DNA from: Betaproteobacteria bacterium
GTDB lineage: Bacteria > Pseudomonadota > Gammaproteobacteria > Burkholderiales > Burkholderiaceae_C
Assembly: GCA_016716535.1 (NCBI GenBank)
Contig: JADJWD010000007.1
Location: 620,001-684,000 of the forward strand
Reading direction: 5' to 3'
Length of the DNA: 64,000 nt
The translations under genes were made by a program, and so were the position numbers. Below, piece by piece: positions 26,501-33,779 of this stretch (positions are counted from its first letter, which is position 1; the number at the start of each line of letters is the position of its first letter). The notes under the pieces were generated by a model, which did no database searches, was not told the DNA's origin, and worked only from the letters and a program-made list of their open reading frames with translations.

Positions 26501-26534
26501 AAAGGCGCGAACGGGTGATGCCGGTTTGTCTCAT
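23526..26534 (-). CDS. HzsA-related triheme cytochrome lipoprotein with beta-propeller
   Basis: A 1002-residue protein. ATG 26534 is preferred to 26546 because GGAGAA lies six bases upstream. Lipoprotein signal with lipobox LAAC. Residues about 40-300 contain PD40/propeller-like repeats (DPAYLPAGRGFVFSSDRQ, ANGDIMFSRWEHAADHNR). Three CXXCH sites follow: CDGCH near residue 632 (24621-24637), CINCH near 756 (24252-24266) and CVSCH near 919 (23766-23780). The block LQVPADVPLALQVVDAQG, FQTHPNWIQVRPGERRTC and CHSPRRG is the signature of proteins related to the alpha subunit of hydrazine synthase. It is not evidence of anammox: these homologues occur widely with unknown substrates. Likely exported, lipid-anchored and redox-active. 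Confidence 0.8.
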   Translation of the reverse strand: MRQTGITRSRLSPGANLLAVLAATTLATLAACSGSSGDHSDSVVVQGDVPLVYAKRSTALRMNPTDGTPTAPGGDLMLREKSSPSAQEHNLTARFTLGRGDASDPEVSYDGKKVVFAMRCPADNAATIDDGSGTSVPACTGRWNIWEYDMTGTGLAGGKFRRLTSSASDDDVDPAYLPAGRGFVFSSDRQTKSRQNQALGRAYKALDEYEREEVLNLHTMDANGGDIQQITFNQSHDRNAVVRANGDIMFSRWEHAADHNRFAIFRSKPDGTDLFVLYGALSPGNSFLHPRETDPNGRFKGFLTSSLMSLSGTQEGGSLQFIDAANYSEYGTPANTGVPVQGGQQQGTDKPLSDERGLSEFGRISTPYPLWDGTDRILLAYRPCEVTRNGAVVPCATLTAAERAELEDETMTPEQRATAAVQDNAPAAYGIYMFDPRDNTWLNVASPPTGFMYTDPIPLQARAEPNATQPTTVDATLAAQDMALIEVRSIYDTDGLLRMGETMIAASDKGAGCTLGIAMKTATPDHTETRSNVADVARLKDPADPAYHCTPVRFLRAVRAVAPPAGMGTRRAIGETDFEPQQILGYTMVEPDGSFKLQVPADVPLALQVVDAQGRAFQTHPNWIQVRPGERRTCDGCHSPRRGAALNSGVVVNTMPAAVKPALAAQHQSGETMASLRARLDPSVLSIGAHPVFTDEWADTTKPGVTARAAISLRYTGNASAADDLTTAVPVNGVINYPDHIQPLWTKARGTGGVNTCINCHSDPTKLDLRSTVAGTGRLVSYEELLLGDPQLDANGQPVTRLVEGVPEVVRGPALVNTGASDTNTVGQARKSRLTEILFGDTLHAGAAARTAFPNPPATAPNHATLLNKAEKRLVAEWIDLGGQYYNDPFNANGVVRTLNGLSEESFTATVLPVLQANCVSCHQPGMGFTRNRFILTGNPEGDFNVTLTMINNACLAAANPLLARPSTVPHPSGATGQAAPVLAAGSAGYTAIANWIATACR

Positions 26535-26564
26535 GTCGTTCTCCATTCTTCGTCCGGTGATCCG

Positions 26565-27608
26565 TCAGGGTTCTGACGTGGCACCGGCGTTCTTCAGCCC
26601 GGGCGTCGTGTGCAGGCGCCCTTGCGAATCGATGATGACCGCATCGACGCCGGGGATCGTTTCCAGAAGTTCCAGCCCGCGCGCGGCGCCGAGCACGAAG
26701 ACCGCCTTGCCCAGCGCCTCGGCGGTGAGCCCATCGGGCGCGAGGATCGTCACGCTCGCCACATGCCGCGGCGAGCGGCCGGTGGCCGGGTCGATCAGGT
26801 GGTGGTGGCGCACTACTTCACCGGCCGGGCCCGGCGCATCGAAATAACGCTCGTAGTCGCCGGAGGTCGAGATCGCGGTGTCTTCGAGCGGCAGCACGGC
26901 GACCACCTCGCCGGCGCGGCGCGGGTCGCGAATCGCCACCGTCCACGGCCGGCCGCGGCGGCTGCCGAGCACGCGGCTGTCGCCGCCGGCGGCGATGTAG
27001 GCGTGGCGCACGCCGAGCTGGCGCACCAGCGCGATCGCGTTGTCGACCGCGTAGCCCTTGGCGAAGCCGCCGAGGTCGATGCGCATGCCCGGGCGGTGGA
27101 AGCGCACGGTGCGCGTGTGCGCATCGAGCTCGAGGTGCTGCCAGCCGACCGCCGCACGCGCCGCGGCGAGCGCGGCGTCTTCGGGCGCGACGCCGGCGCG
27201 GTAGTCGTACAGGTGTCCCACCGCCGCGTAGGTGATGTCGAAGGCGCCCTGCGAGCGCGCGGCGAACTCCTGCGCACGCGTGAGCAGGCGGAACATCTCC
27301 TCGCTCAACGGCACCGGGCGCACGCCGGCGCCCTGGTTGATGCGCGACAGCTCCGAATCGGCGCGGTGCGGGCTCATGCGCCGGTCGATGCGGTGCATCT
27401 CGGCCATCACGACGGCCGCGGCGGCGTGGCCGCTGCGCGCGTCGTCGGACCACAGCTCGGCGGTGATCGCGGTGCCCATGATCGCCTCGTCGCGGCGGAC
27501 CCAGCCGCCGGTGGTGGTAGCAGCGGCCTGGCGATTCGCGTGGCCCGGGATTTCGGGCCGCAGGGCTTCGTAGCGGCGCAGCGGGCGTTCGGCGGCAAGG
27601 CTCGTCAT
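26565..27608 (-). CDS. apbE: FAD:protein FMN transferase (ApbE family)
   Basis: A 347-residue protein. ATG 27608 is used, though the frame opens at 27719. Family motifs: RDEAIMGTAITAEL, HRIDRRMSPHRADSELSRIN, GAFDITYAAVGHLYDYR, IDLGGFAKGYAVDNAIALV, HAYIAAGGDSRVLG, TAISTSGDYERYF, HHLIDPATGRSPRHVASVTI and LTAEALGKAVFVLG. ApbE covalently attaches FMN to Thr or Ser of exported redox proteins such as NqrC and RnfG. No obvious N-terminal signal is visible, so the start or location is uncertain. The gene ends 30 bases upstream of the triheme gene, in the same direction, and DUF3570/DUF4266 are common ApbE neighbours. The flavinylated target is not identifiable in this window. Confidence 0.9.
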   Translation of the reverse strand: MTSLAAERPLRRYEALRPEIPGHANRQAAATTTGGWVRRDEAIMGTAITAELWSDDARSGHAAAAVVMAEMHRIDRRMSPHRADSELSRINQGAGVRPVPLSEEMFRLLTRAQEFAARSQGAFDITYAAVGHLYDYRAGVAPEDAALAAARAAVGWQHLELDAHTRTVRFHRPGMRIDLGGFAKGYAVDNAIALVRQLGVRHAYIAAGGDSRVLGSRRGRPWTVAIRDPRRAGEVVAVLPLEDTAISTSGDYERYFDAPGPAGEVVRHHHLIDPATGRSPRHVASVTILAPDGLTAEALGKAVFVLGAARGLELLETIPGVDAVIIDSQGRLHTTPGLKNAGATSEP

Positions 27609-27878
27609 GATGGAGTCGGGCAGGGTCAGGCGGGATGGATTGCCGCCAGCGCCGCGCAGCTCTTGCACCCGGCGCCATAAACGGCGTGGGGCGGACCATA
27701 TCGAGCGTCGTTCGCTCATGCCGTGACCAGCGGTGCGGGGTTGCGTGGAGTTGCTTCAGTTGTGACGCGGCGGCCGCGCGCCACGAGGGAAAACTGGGCC
27801 GGCGGGCGGTAACGGCGCGCGGGCCCTCGATCGTGGGGGTCGCGCCACAGCGCGCGCGAAAACGACGCGCGCTCCCTC

Positions 27879-28772
27879 TCACATGCCCTTGAAGAGCCCC
27901 GTGTAGCTGCGGCTGACCTCGAGCTTGTCGGGGCGGCCCTTGATCGAGACGATCTGCCGGCCGCGGAAGTCGCGCCCGACGCCGGCGATCGCGTTGACGT
28001 TGACGAGCGTGCTGCGGTGGATCTGCCAGAAGCGGCGCGGGTCCAGCTCGTCGACGAGTTCCTTGATCGGCTTGCGGATCAGCGCTTCCACCTGCGCCGT
28101 CTGCACGCGCGTGTACTTCTCGTCGCTGATGAAGAAGAGCACCTCGTCGACCGCGATCATCTGGATGCTCGCGCCGACGGTGGCCTGGATCCATTCGAGG
28201 TACTGCACCGGCCGGCCGGCCAGGCGCGCCGAAAGGTCGTGCAGCAACTGCTGCAACGGCACCGCGGCGGCGGCATCGGCCGGCGCGGGCAGGCCCTGCG
28301 CACGCGCCGCGAGGCGCTTCTTGATGCGCGCGACGGTCACCTGCAGCCGCTCGCGCTCCGCCGGCTTCAACACATAGTCGGCCGCGCCCTGCTCGAACGC
28401 CTCGACCGCGTACTGGTCGTAGGCGGTGATGAAGACGACCTCGGGCAGCAGCGGCTCGTCGTCCTCACCTTCATTGCCGCCGTTTCCCGCCGGCAACTGC
28501 GCGATCTGCCGCGCCGCCTCCACGCCGGTGAGGCCGGGCATGCGGATGTCGAGGAAGACGATGTCGGGCCGATGCTCGGCCACCGCGGCCACCGCCTCGG
28601 CGCCGTTCTTCGCCTCGGCGACGATCTCCAACTCCGGCCACACCTCCGCGAGGCGCGCACGCAACTGCTCACGCATCAGCCGCTCGTCGTCGGCCAGCAC
28701 GGCGCGCGGCCGCGGGACGGCGGCTCCGGCAAATCCGGCAGGTGGGGCAGCGGGTTCCGGGGTCAGCGTCAT
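27879..28772 (-). CDS. LytTR-family response regulator
   Basis: A 297-residue protein with an Ala/Pro-rich lead, a receiver domain at about residues 22-150 (AVLADDERLMREQLRARL, IVFLDIRMPGLTGVEAARQI, FITAYDQYAVEAFEQGAADY) and a C-terminal LytTR DNA-binding domain from about 190 (VDEVLFFISDEKYTRVQTAQ, RFWQIHRSTLVNVNAIAGV). An acidic insert (GNEGEDDEP) lies within the receiver. This is the AlgR/LytR type, usually encoded next to a LytS-like histidine kinase; none is here, and the DNA upstream is a broken TonB receptor. Thus it is an orphan or its kinase was lost. Start ATG 28772. Confidence 0.87.
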   Translation of the reverse strand: MTLTPEPAAPPAGFAGAAVPRPRAVLADDERLMREQLRARLAEVWPELEIVAEAKNGAEAVAAVAEHRPDIVFLDIRMPGLTGVEAARQIAQLPAGNGGNEGEDDEPLLPEVVFITAYDQYAVEAFEQGAADYVLKPAERERLQVTVARIKKRLAARAQGLPAPADAAAAVPLQQLLHDLSARLAGRPVQYLEWIQATVGASIQMIAVDEVLFFISDEKYTRVQTAQVEALIRKPIKELVDELDPRRFWQIHRSTLVNVNAIAGVGRDFRGRQIVSIKGRPDKLEVSRSYTGLFKGM

Positions 28773-28912
28773 CGGCGGGTCTCGTCGTCGAGCCGAACGG
28801 CGGGGATGGCGGGCGCGCAGCATAGCGCCGGCGGGCACTGGTTTCCCCGCTTCCCCCCGGCCGCCGGCCGCCCGAGCATGCCCGTGCTTTTCGGCTCTGG
28901 GGAGGGCGGGAA

Positions 28913-29665
28913 TTGCAGACAAGCACTCATCGCGTGTGCCTCGTGCTGGGGTGCGCGCTCGCGGCGCGCGCTGCCGTGGCACAGGCACCGCAGACGATCG
29001 TCGTCGAGGGCAGGAAGGAACCGGTCGAAGCGCGCAGCTCGCTGCTAGGCGACGAAGTGCCGAGCGCCGAAGTGCCGTGGTCGGTGCACGTGCTGCGCGC
29101 CGGCGACTTCACACGCGCCGCCGACGACCGACTCGAAAGCGCGCTGTCGTCGGCCGGGCTCGTCGCCATCGGCGTCAACCAGGCCGGCCTCGGCACCGCG
29201 GTCGTGGCGCGCGGCTTCGACCTCTCGACGCGGCTTTACGTCAACGGCCACCCGGATCTGCTGCGCCTGTTCGTGCGCGACCTCGCGACGGTGGACCGGG
29301 TCGAAGTGCTCAAAGGCCAGTACGGGTTGCTGTACGGCCAGGGCTCGCCAGGCGCGACGATCAACCACGTGAGCAAGCGGCCAGCCGGCACCAGGCAGGT
29401 CAGCGGCTCGGTGGCTTTCGGCAGAAACTACCGGCCACAAGCCCTGGGCGATTCGAGCGCCACCGGTTGGCAGTTGGCCGATCCGCGCTCCAGCGCCTCG
29501 ATGTCGCCGTATTCGATGAACTCCGGAACGAACCCCAACCCGCGCTGCAGCGCCGGGGTTGTGGTGCCGCTGACCAGCGCAATCAGCGACTACCGGGAGC
29601 TCGCGTTGTTCATCCGCAGCCCGGACCGGCAGGTGCGGCAGGCGATCTGGTTCTGGGAGAACTGA
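28913..29665 (+). pseudogene. TonB-dependent receptor, truncated (signal and plug only)
   Basis: A TTG at 28913, preceded by GGGAGGGCGGGA, starts a signal peptide (CALAARAAVAQ). A TonB-type plug domain follows: IVVEGRK, DFTRAADDRLESALSSA, AVVARGFDLSTRLYVNGH, LATVDRVEVLKGQYGLLYG and SPGATINHVSKRP. After SGSVAFGR (about 29430) similarity to receptors stops. The remaining 80 residues are unrelated and end at TGA 29663, with no beta-barrel. A full receptor would need about 500 more residues, so the gene is a 5' remnant joined to foreign sequence by a deletion or insertion. Confidence 0.72.
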
Positions 29666-30019
29666 GCATGCGTTTCGAAAGTCGGTCCCGAGGAGCTGAA
29701 GTCCGCGGCTGACAAGTGGCTGGGCAAACCAACCTTCAAGATCGCCTACGACACGCCGCAATGGCGTTCGACCTTCGAGGTCGACCGCGCCGCCGGGATG
29801 ACCTGGTTCGTCGGCGGGCGCGGGTACTGCTTCAATCAGAAGGTGCCGACGAAGGTTGGCTTCGACGGGCAACGGCTGGTCGTCGCGTTCGAATTCCGCC
29901 AAGGCTGCGACGCGATCGAGTACCGCTTCAACCCCGCCACCGGCACCGGCGAGATCTTCTCCGGCCCGCCCGGCACGGAGTTGATCAAGCGAAGCGGAGC
30001 GGTCTCGCTGCGCGAGTGA
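29666..30019 (+). pseudogene. 3' fragment of an unrecognised gene
   Basis: The frame after the TGA at 29663 stays open for 117 codons. It reads VGPEELKSAADKWLGKPTFK, then MTWFVGGRGYCFNQKVPTKV, FDGQRLVVAFEFRQGCDAIE and ends VSLRE. It has no convincing start (the first ATG, 29798, is midway) and lies between two damaged genes. Composition looks coding (few rare codons, protein-like pattern with a Cys pair), so it is probably the tail of a lost gene. Family not recognised; a small secreted-protein domain is possible. Confidence 0.4.
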
Positions 30020-30081
30020 ATGTCCGGTCGCGAGCTGGCATGACCGGCGCGGTTCGGCCCGGCGGGAGTAGCATCCCGGCC

Positions 30082-30300
30082 ATGAAGGTTGCCACCGGTA
30101 CCGTCGTAGGCGGCAAGGTCGTCCTGCAGGGCGAGCCATTGCCTGAAGGCATGGTCGTCACCGTGCTCGCGCGCGAGGCTGGAGACACCTTTGCCGTGCC
30201 GGCCGAACTCGAACCCGAGCTGCTCGCGTCGATGGAAGAGGCCGACCGAGGCGACACCGTTCCCGCCGAGGAGTTGATCGAGCGACTGCGCAGCAAGTAG
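30082..30300 (+). CDS. Antitoxin of a ParE/RelE-type toxin-antitoxin pair
   Basis: A 72-residue protein from ATG 30082. It starts MKVATGTVVGGKVVLQGEPL, a swapped-hairpin-like AbrB-type beginning, continues VTVLAREAGDTFAVPAELE and ends in an acidic helix EEADRGDTVPAEELIERLRS. This two-part form, with a short beta N-terminus and acidic C-terminal helix, is common for antitoxins preceding RelE/ParE toxins. The toxin frame begins six bases after this stop. Intact here, while the toxin frame is broken. Confidence 0.7.
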   Translation: MKVATGTVVGGKVVLQGEPLPEGMVVTVLAREAGDTFAVPAELEPELLASMEEADRGDTVPAEELIERLRSK

Positions 30301-30306
30301 ACCCGC

Positions 30307-30604
30307 GTGCTGAAGGTGGTCGTTACGCGGCGCGCGGCGGCGCAGATCGAGCGGGCAGACGCTTGGTGGCGAGAGCACCGCCCCGCCGCCACCCCAAGCG
30401 GTCGTCGACGACTTCGAAGCAGCCAAGGAACTGCTGGCCTTCGAGCCGGGCATCGGAAGCAAGTGCGACTCCCATCGCTACCCCGAGTTGCGAAGGTGGC
30501 CGCTCGATCGAGTCCATCGGCACATCTACTACGACGTGCGTGCCGACAAGCTCGTCATCCTGGCCTTCTGGCCACAGCAGCGAAAGCGCTCGCCGCGGCT
30601 CTGA
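30307..30604 (+). pseudogene. ParE/RelE-family toxin, frameshifted
   Basis: GTG 30307 starts LKVVVTRRAAAQIERADAWW, REHRPAA, the standard N-terminus of a ParE-type toxin. The rest of the fold continues one frame over: QAVVDDFEAAKELLAF, GSKCDSHRYPELRRWPLDRV, HRHIYYDVRADKLVILAFW, ending PQQRKRSPRL at TGA 30602. The frame changes within the C-rich stretch CCCCGCCGCCACCCC near 30381-30397, consistent with one extra base. RelE/ParE toxins cut mRNA on the ribosome or poison gyrase. This allele should be inactive unless the shift is a sequencing error. Confidence 0.72.
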
Positions 30605-30664
30605 CCGTTGCCTGGCGCCCTTGTCAGTCTCGCTTCGCGCGAGCAGCAGCGACCGAGCGCCCCC

Positions 30665-31432
30665 TCAGCCCCCGTTGCGCTTGTTCCGCGTCAGGTCCAC
30701 GCCCAGCTGCTTGAGCTTGCGGTACAGGTGCGTGCGCTCGAGGCCGGTCTTTTCGGCCACGCGGGTCATCGAGCCGCCTTCCTTGGCGAGGTGGAACTCG
30801 AAGTAGCTCTTCTCGAACGCGTCGCGCGCTTCGCGCAGCGGGCGGTCGAGGTCGAAGCTCTGTTCGGCGAGCGGGCCGATCGGGGCCAGCGCGGCCACCG
30901 CGGCGGCGTGTGACCCGTGCACGGCATGCACGGCCATGCCGGTGCCGGCCATGGCGTCGTAGCCGTCGTGGCGCAGCGCACCCATCGCGCTGCTGCCGGG
31001 CATGCCGGAAGCCGAACCGCCGGCGCCGGCCGCGCCCGGGGCGCCGGGCGCACCCGGCGCGCGCGCGCCCGGCTTCAGCAACGCCGCGTCGACGGCGCGC
31101 AGCAGCTTTTGCAGCGTGATCGGCTTTTCGAGGAAGGCGCTGGCGCCGTACTTGGTCGCCTCGACGGCGGTGTCGATCGTGCCGTGGCCGCTCATCATGA
31201 TGACCGGCATCGTCAGCAGGTTCGCCGCCGACCACTCCTTGAGCAAAGTGACGCCGTCGACATCGGGCATCCAGATGTCCAAGAGGACGAGGTCGGGGCG
31301 GAAGGCCTCGCGCACCTGGCGCGCCTGGGCGGCGTTTTCGGCCAGTTCGACGGTGTGCCCTTCGTCGGCGAGGATCTCGGACAGCAGGGCCCGGATGCCC
31401 AACTCGTCGTCGACTACCAATATCGTTGCCAT
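30665..31432 (-). CDS. NtrX-like response regulator lacking the AAA+ domain
   Basis: A 255-residue protein. The receiver domain at residues 1-125 has LVVDDELGIRALLSEILADE, the phospho-acceptor region LVLLDIWMPDVDGVTLLKEW and switch residues MMSGHGTIDTAVEATKYGAS. A Gly/Ala/Pro-rich linker follows (GAPGAPGAAGAGG), then a Fis-type helix-turn-helix at the end (SMTRVAEKTGLERTHLYRKL). The sigma-54 AAA+ module (GAFTGA, GESGTGKE) is absent, so it cannot activate sigma-54 promoters in the usual way. The gene lies 43 bases after the NtrY-like kinase gene and is probably its partner. Confidence 0.88.
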   Translation of the reverse strand: MATILVVDDELGIRALLSEILADEGHTVELAENAAQARQVREAFRPDLVLLDIWMPDVDGVTLLKEWSAANLLTMPVIMMSGHGTIDTAVEATKYGASAFLEKPITLQKLLRAVDAALLKPGARAPGAPGAPGAAGAGGSASGMPGSSAMGALRHDGYDAMAGTGMAVHAVHGSHAAAVAALAPIGPLAEQSFDLDRPLREARDAFEKSYFEFHLAKEGGSMTRVAEKTGLERTHLYRKLKQLGVDLTRNKRNGG

Positions 31433-31475
31433 GCGCTCTGTGTGAGGCGCCTCGAACGTGTGTCAGCGCTGCAAC

Positions 31476-33779
31476 TCAACGCTGGCGGGCCTGTGCGAGG
31501 CCCGCGGTCTTCGAGGCGGCGTTGTCGTTGCGTGCGCCCGCCCGGGGAGAGGCGAGGTTCGAGAATGATAGCGAGACCCGCGCCCCGGTCACCGGCGCGT
31601 CGGGCTCGTTGCCGGCGCGCAGGTTGGCCACGCGCAGGCGCGCGCCGTGTTCGTCGGCGATCTTCTTGACCACCGCCAGGCCCAGGCCCGTGCCCTTGGC
31701 CTTCGTCGTGACGTAGGGTTCGAAGGCGCGCTTGAGCACCTTGTCGGCGAAGCCCGGGCCGTTGTCGATGACGGCCAGGCGCACCTCGGCGATGGTGCCG
31801 TCGCTGCCGCGCGCCGCCGAGGTGGTGATCTCGACGAGGCCATCGGGCCGGTCGGCCACTGCGTCCAGGCCGTTCTGCACGAGGTTGTGGATGACCTGGC
31901 GCAGCTGCGTCGCGTCGCCGGTGATCGCCGGCAGCGCCTCGCCGAGCTTCACGGCCAGCAGGCCGTTGTCCTGCGCCTGGCCGTAGAGCGCCAGCACCTG
32001 CACGGCCAGCGCGTTCAGGTCCACCGGCGCCAGCTGCGCCGAGGGCAGCCGCGCGTAGTCGCGGAACTCGTTGACGAGGCCCTGCATCGCGCCGACCTGC
32101 ACGACGATGGTGTTGACCGAGCGCTGCAACAGCGCGAGGTCGGCGCCCTCGAGCTTCGGCTCGAGCTTGGCCAGCAGCCGCTCGGCCGAGAGCTGGATCG
32201 GCGTCAGCGGGTTCTTGATCTCGTGCGCGAGGCGCCGCGCCACCTCGGCCCAGGCGGCGGAGCGCTGCGCCGAGACGACCTCGGTGATGTCGTCGAAGAC
32301 GACGAGCGTGGCGCCGAACGGCAGCCGCGCGCCGCGCACCAGCAGCGACAGCGTCGCGCCGTCGACGGCGGCGCCGACGCGGCCCTCGCCGCGCGCGAGC
32401 TCGAAGCTGTCCTGCCACTGGTCGCGCTCGCCGACCTCGGGGCTGTTGGCCAAGAGCGCGAAGCGCTCTTCGATCGCGTGCGCCAGGCCCTCGAGCCCGG
32501 GCATGTCGGCGAGCTTCTTGCCGCGCCAGCCGGCCAGCGGCCGCTGCAGGATGCGCGTGGCGCCGGGGTTCACGGTCTGCAAGAGGCCGTCGCGGTCGAA
32601 CACCATCACGCCGGCGCTCAGCGTGTCGAGGATCGTCTGCAGCCGCGTGCGCGCGGTTTCCAGCTGCAGCATGCCGCGCTGCACCTGCTCGCGCGCCTCG
32701 GAGACCTGCGCCGTCATGTCGGCAAAGCTGCGCGTCAGGCCGCCGAGTTCGTCGTGCGAGGGGAACACGGGGCGCGTCGCGTAGTCGCCGGCGGCGACGC
32801 GCTTGACGCCTTCGGCCAGCAGGATCAGCGGCCGCGCGAGCTGGTTGCCGAGCACGATGGCCAGGAGCACGGCGCCGAATACCGCCAGCATCAGCGCCAG
32901 CGTCAGCGTGCCGACGTACATCTGGCGCAGGCTGTCGCGCGCCAGCGCGCGCTGCTGGTACTCGCTGTACGCGGCCTGCACCTGCAGCGCATTGGCCGCC
33001 AGCGCGCGCGGCAGCGGCTGCACGGCCATCAGGTAGCGCTCCTCGGCGGGCAGCAGGCGGATCTGATGGTCGGGCAGGCGCACGAGCGCGCGCACGACGG
33101 CGCCGCCGGCCTGCACCGTCTCTTCGTCGAGGCCGTCGATGTGGCTCGCGGCCCCCTGCAAGCGCGCCTGGCGCAGCAGCGTCGGCGGCGCGCCCTGCGG
33201 CGCGGTGCTCGCGCTGTCGCTGGCGCTGCGCAGGATGCGGCCCGAGGGCCCGAGCAGCAGCGCCTGGCGCACGCCCATCTGCTCGCGCGCGCGCTCCAGC
33301 GCCAACGGCAGCAGCGCGCCCTGTTCGTCCAGCCGCGCCGCGGCGCCGCGTGTCTTGGTCAGCAGCTCGGCGGCGAAGTTGTCGAGCGTCCCCTTGCCGA
33401 GCACGAGGCCGGCGTCGAGCGCGCGCGCCATGCGCTCGTCGAACCACGACTCGATGCTGCGCGTGGCGAACTGGTACGACACCGTGTAGATGACGATGCC
33501 CGGCAGCACGCCGACGAGCGCGAAGATGCCCGCCAGCTTGATCAGCAGCCGGCTGCCGAACTTGCCGCGCTTCAGGCGCAGCAGCAGCCGCACCGCGACG
33601 AAGACGAGCACCGCGACGAGCAGCAGCGCGACGGCCGCGTTGACCCAGACGAGCCAGACGAAGTGGCGCTCGTAGAAGCCGCCGGGCCGCGCGAACGACA
33701 GCACGAAGGCCAGCACCAGCGCCGCGCCGGTGGCGACGACGGCCGAGAGCATCCAGGCCCAGCGGGCGGCGTTGGTCAT
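31476..33779 (-). CDS. NtrY-like PAS-domain sensor histidine kinase
   Basis: A 767-residue kinase. It has N-terminal membrane helices (two near residues 10-60, one near 85-105 IKLAGIFALVGVLPGIVIYT, one near 290-315) enclosing a periplasmic sensor. HAMP follows near residues 315-370 (LGNQLARPLILLAEGVKRVA), PAS near 385-490 (IFDRDG-like VMVFDRDGLLQTVNPGATRI) and HisKA with AEVARRLAHEIKNPLTPIQL. The ATPase domain has HNLVQNGLDAV, AVIDNGPGF and GTGLGLAVVKKIADEHGAR. ATG 33779 overlaps the DUF4390 stop as ATGA. It probably senses an envelope signal and phosphorylates the regulator downstream; nitrogen control is only implied by the name. Confidence 0.9.
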   Translation of the reverse strand: MTNAARWAWMLSAVVATGAALVLAFVLSFARPGGFYERHFVWLVWVNAAVALLLVAVLVFVAVRLLLRLKRGKFGSRLLIKLAGIFALVGVLPGIVIYTVSYQFATRSIESWFDERMARALDAGLVLGKGTLDNFAAELLTKTRGAAARLDEQGALLPLALERAREQMGVRQALLLGPSGRILRSASDSASTAPQGAPPTLLRQARLQGAASHIDGLDEETVQAGGAVVRALVRLPDHQIRLLPAEERYLMAVQPLPRALAANALQVQAAYSEYQQRALARDSLRQMYVGTLTLALMLAVFGAVLLAIVLGNQLARPLILLAEGVKRVAAGDYATRPVFPSHDELGGLTRSFADMTAQVSEAREQVQRGMLQLETARTRLQTILDTLSAGVMVFDRDGLLQTVNPGATRILQRPLAGWRGKKLADMPGLEGLAHAIEERFALLANSPEVGERDQWQDSFELARGEGRVGAAVDGATLSLLVRGARLPFGATLVVFDDITEVVSAQRSAAWAEVARRLAHEIKNPLTPIQLSAERLLAKLEPKLEGADLALLQRSVNTIVVQVGAMQGLVNEFRDYARLPSAQLAPVDLNALAVQVLALYGQAQDNGLLAVKLGEALPAITGDATQLRQVIHNLVQNGLDAVADRPDGLVEITTSAARGSDGTIAEVRLAVIDNGPGFADKVLKRAFEPYVTTKAKGTGLGLAVVKKIADEHGARLRVANLRAGNEPDAPVTGARVSLSFSNLASPRAGARNDNAASKTAGLAQARQR

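Noticed and set aside
23526..26534. Evidence of anammox or hydrazine metabolism
   Set aside because: Only an HzsA-related protein is present, without HzsB/C or HDH genes, in a proteobacterial context; such homologues are widespread with other roles.
23472..26576. A 1034-codon open frame on the plus strand opposite the triheme gene
   Set aside because: It is rich in Arg, Ala, Gly and His as expected for the antisense of a GC-rich gene, has no family motif, and the minus-strand frame has CXXCH sites, a signal and a ribosome site.
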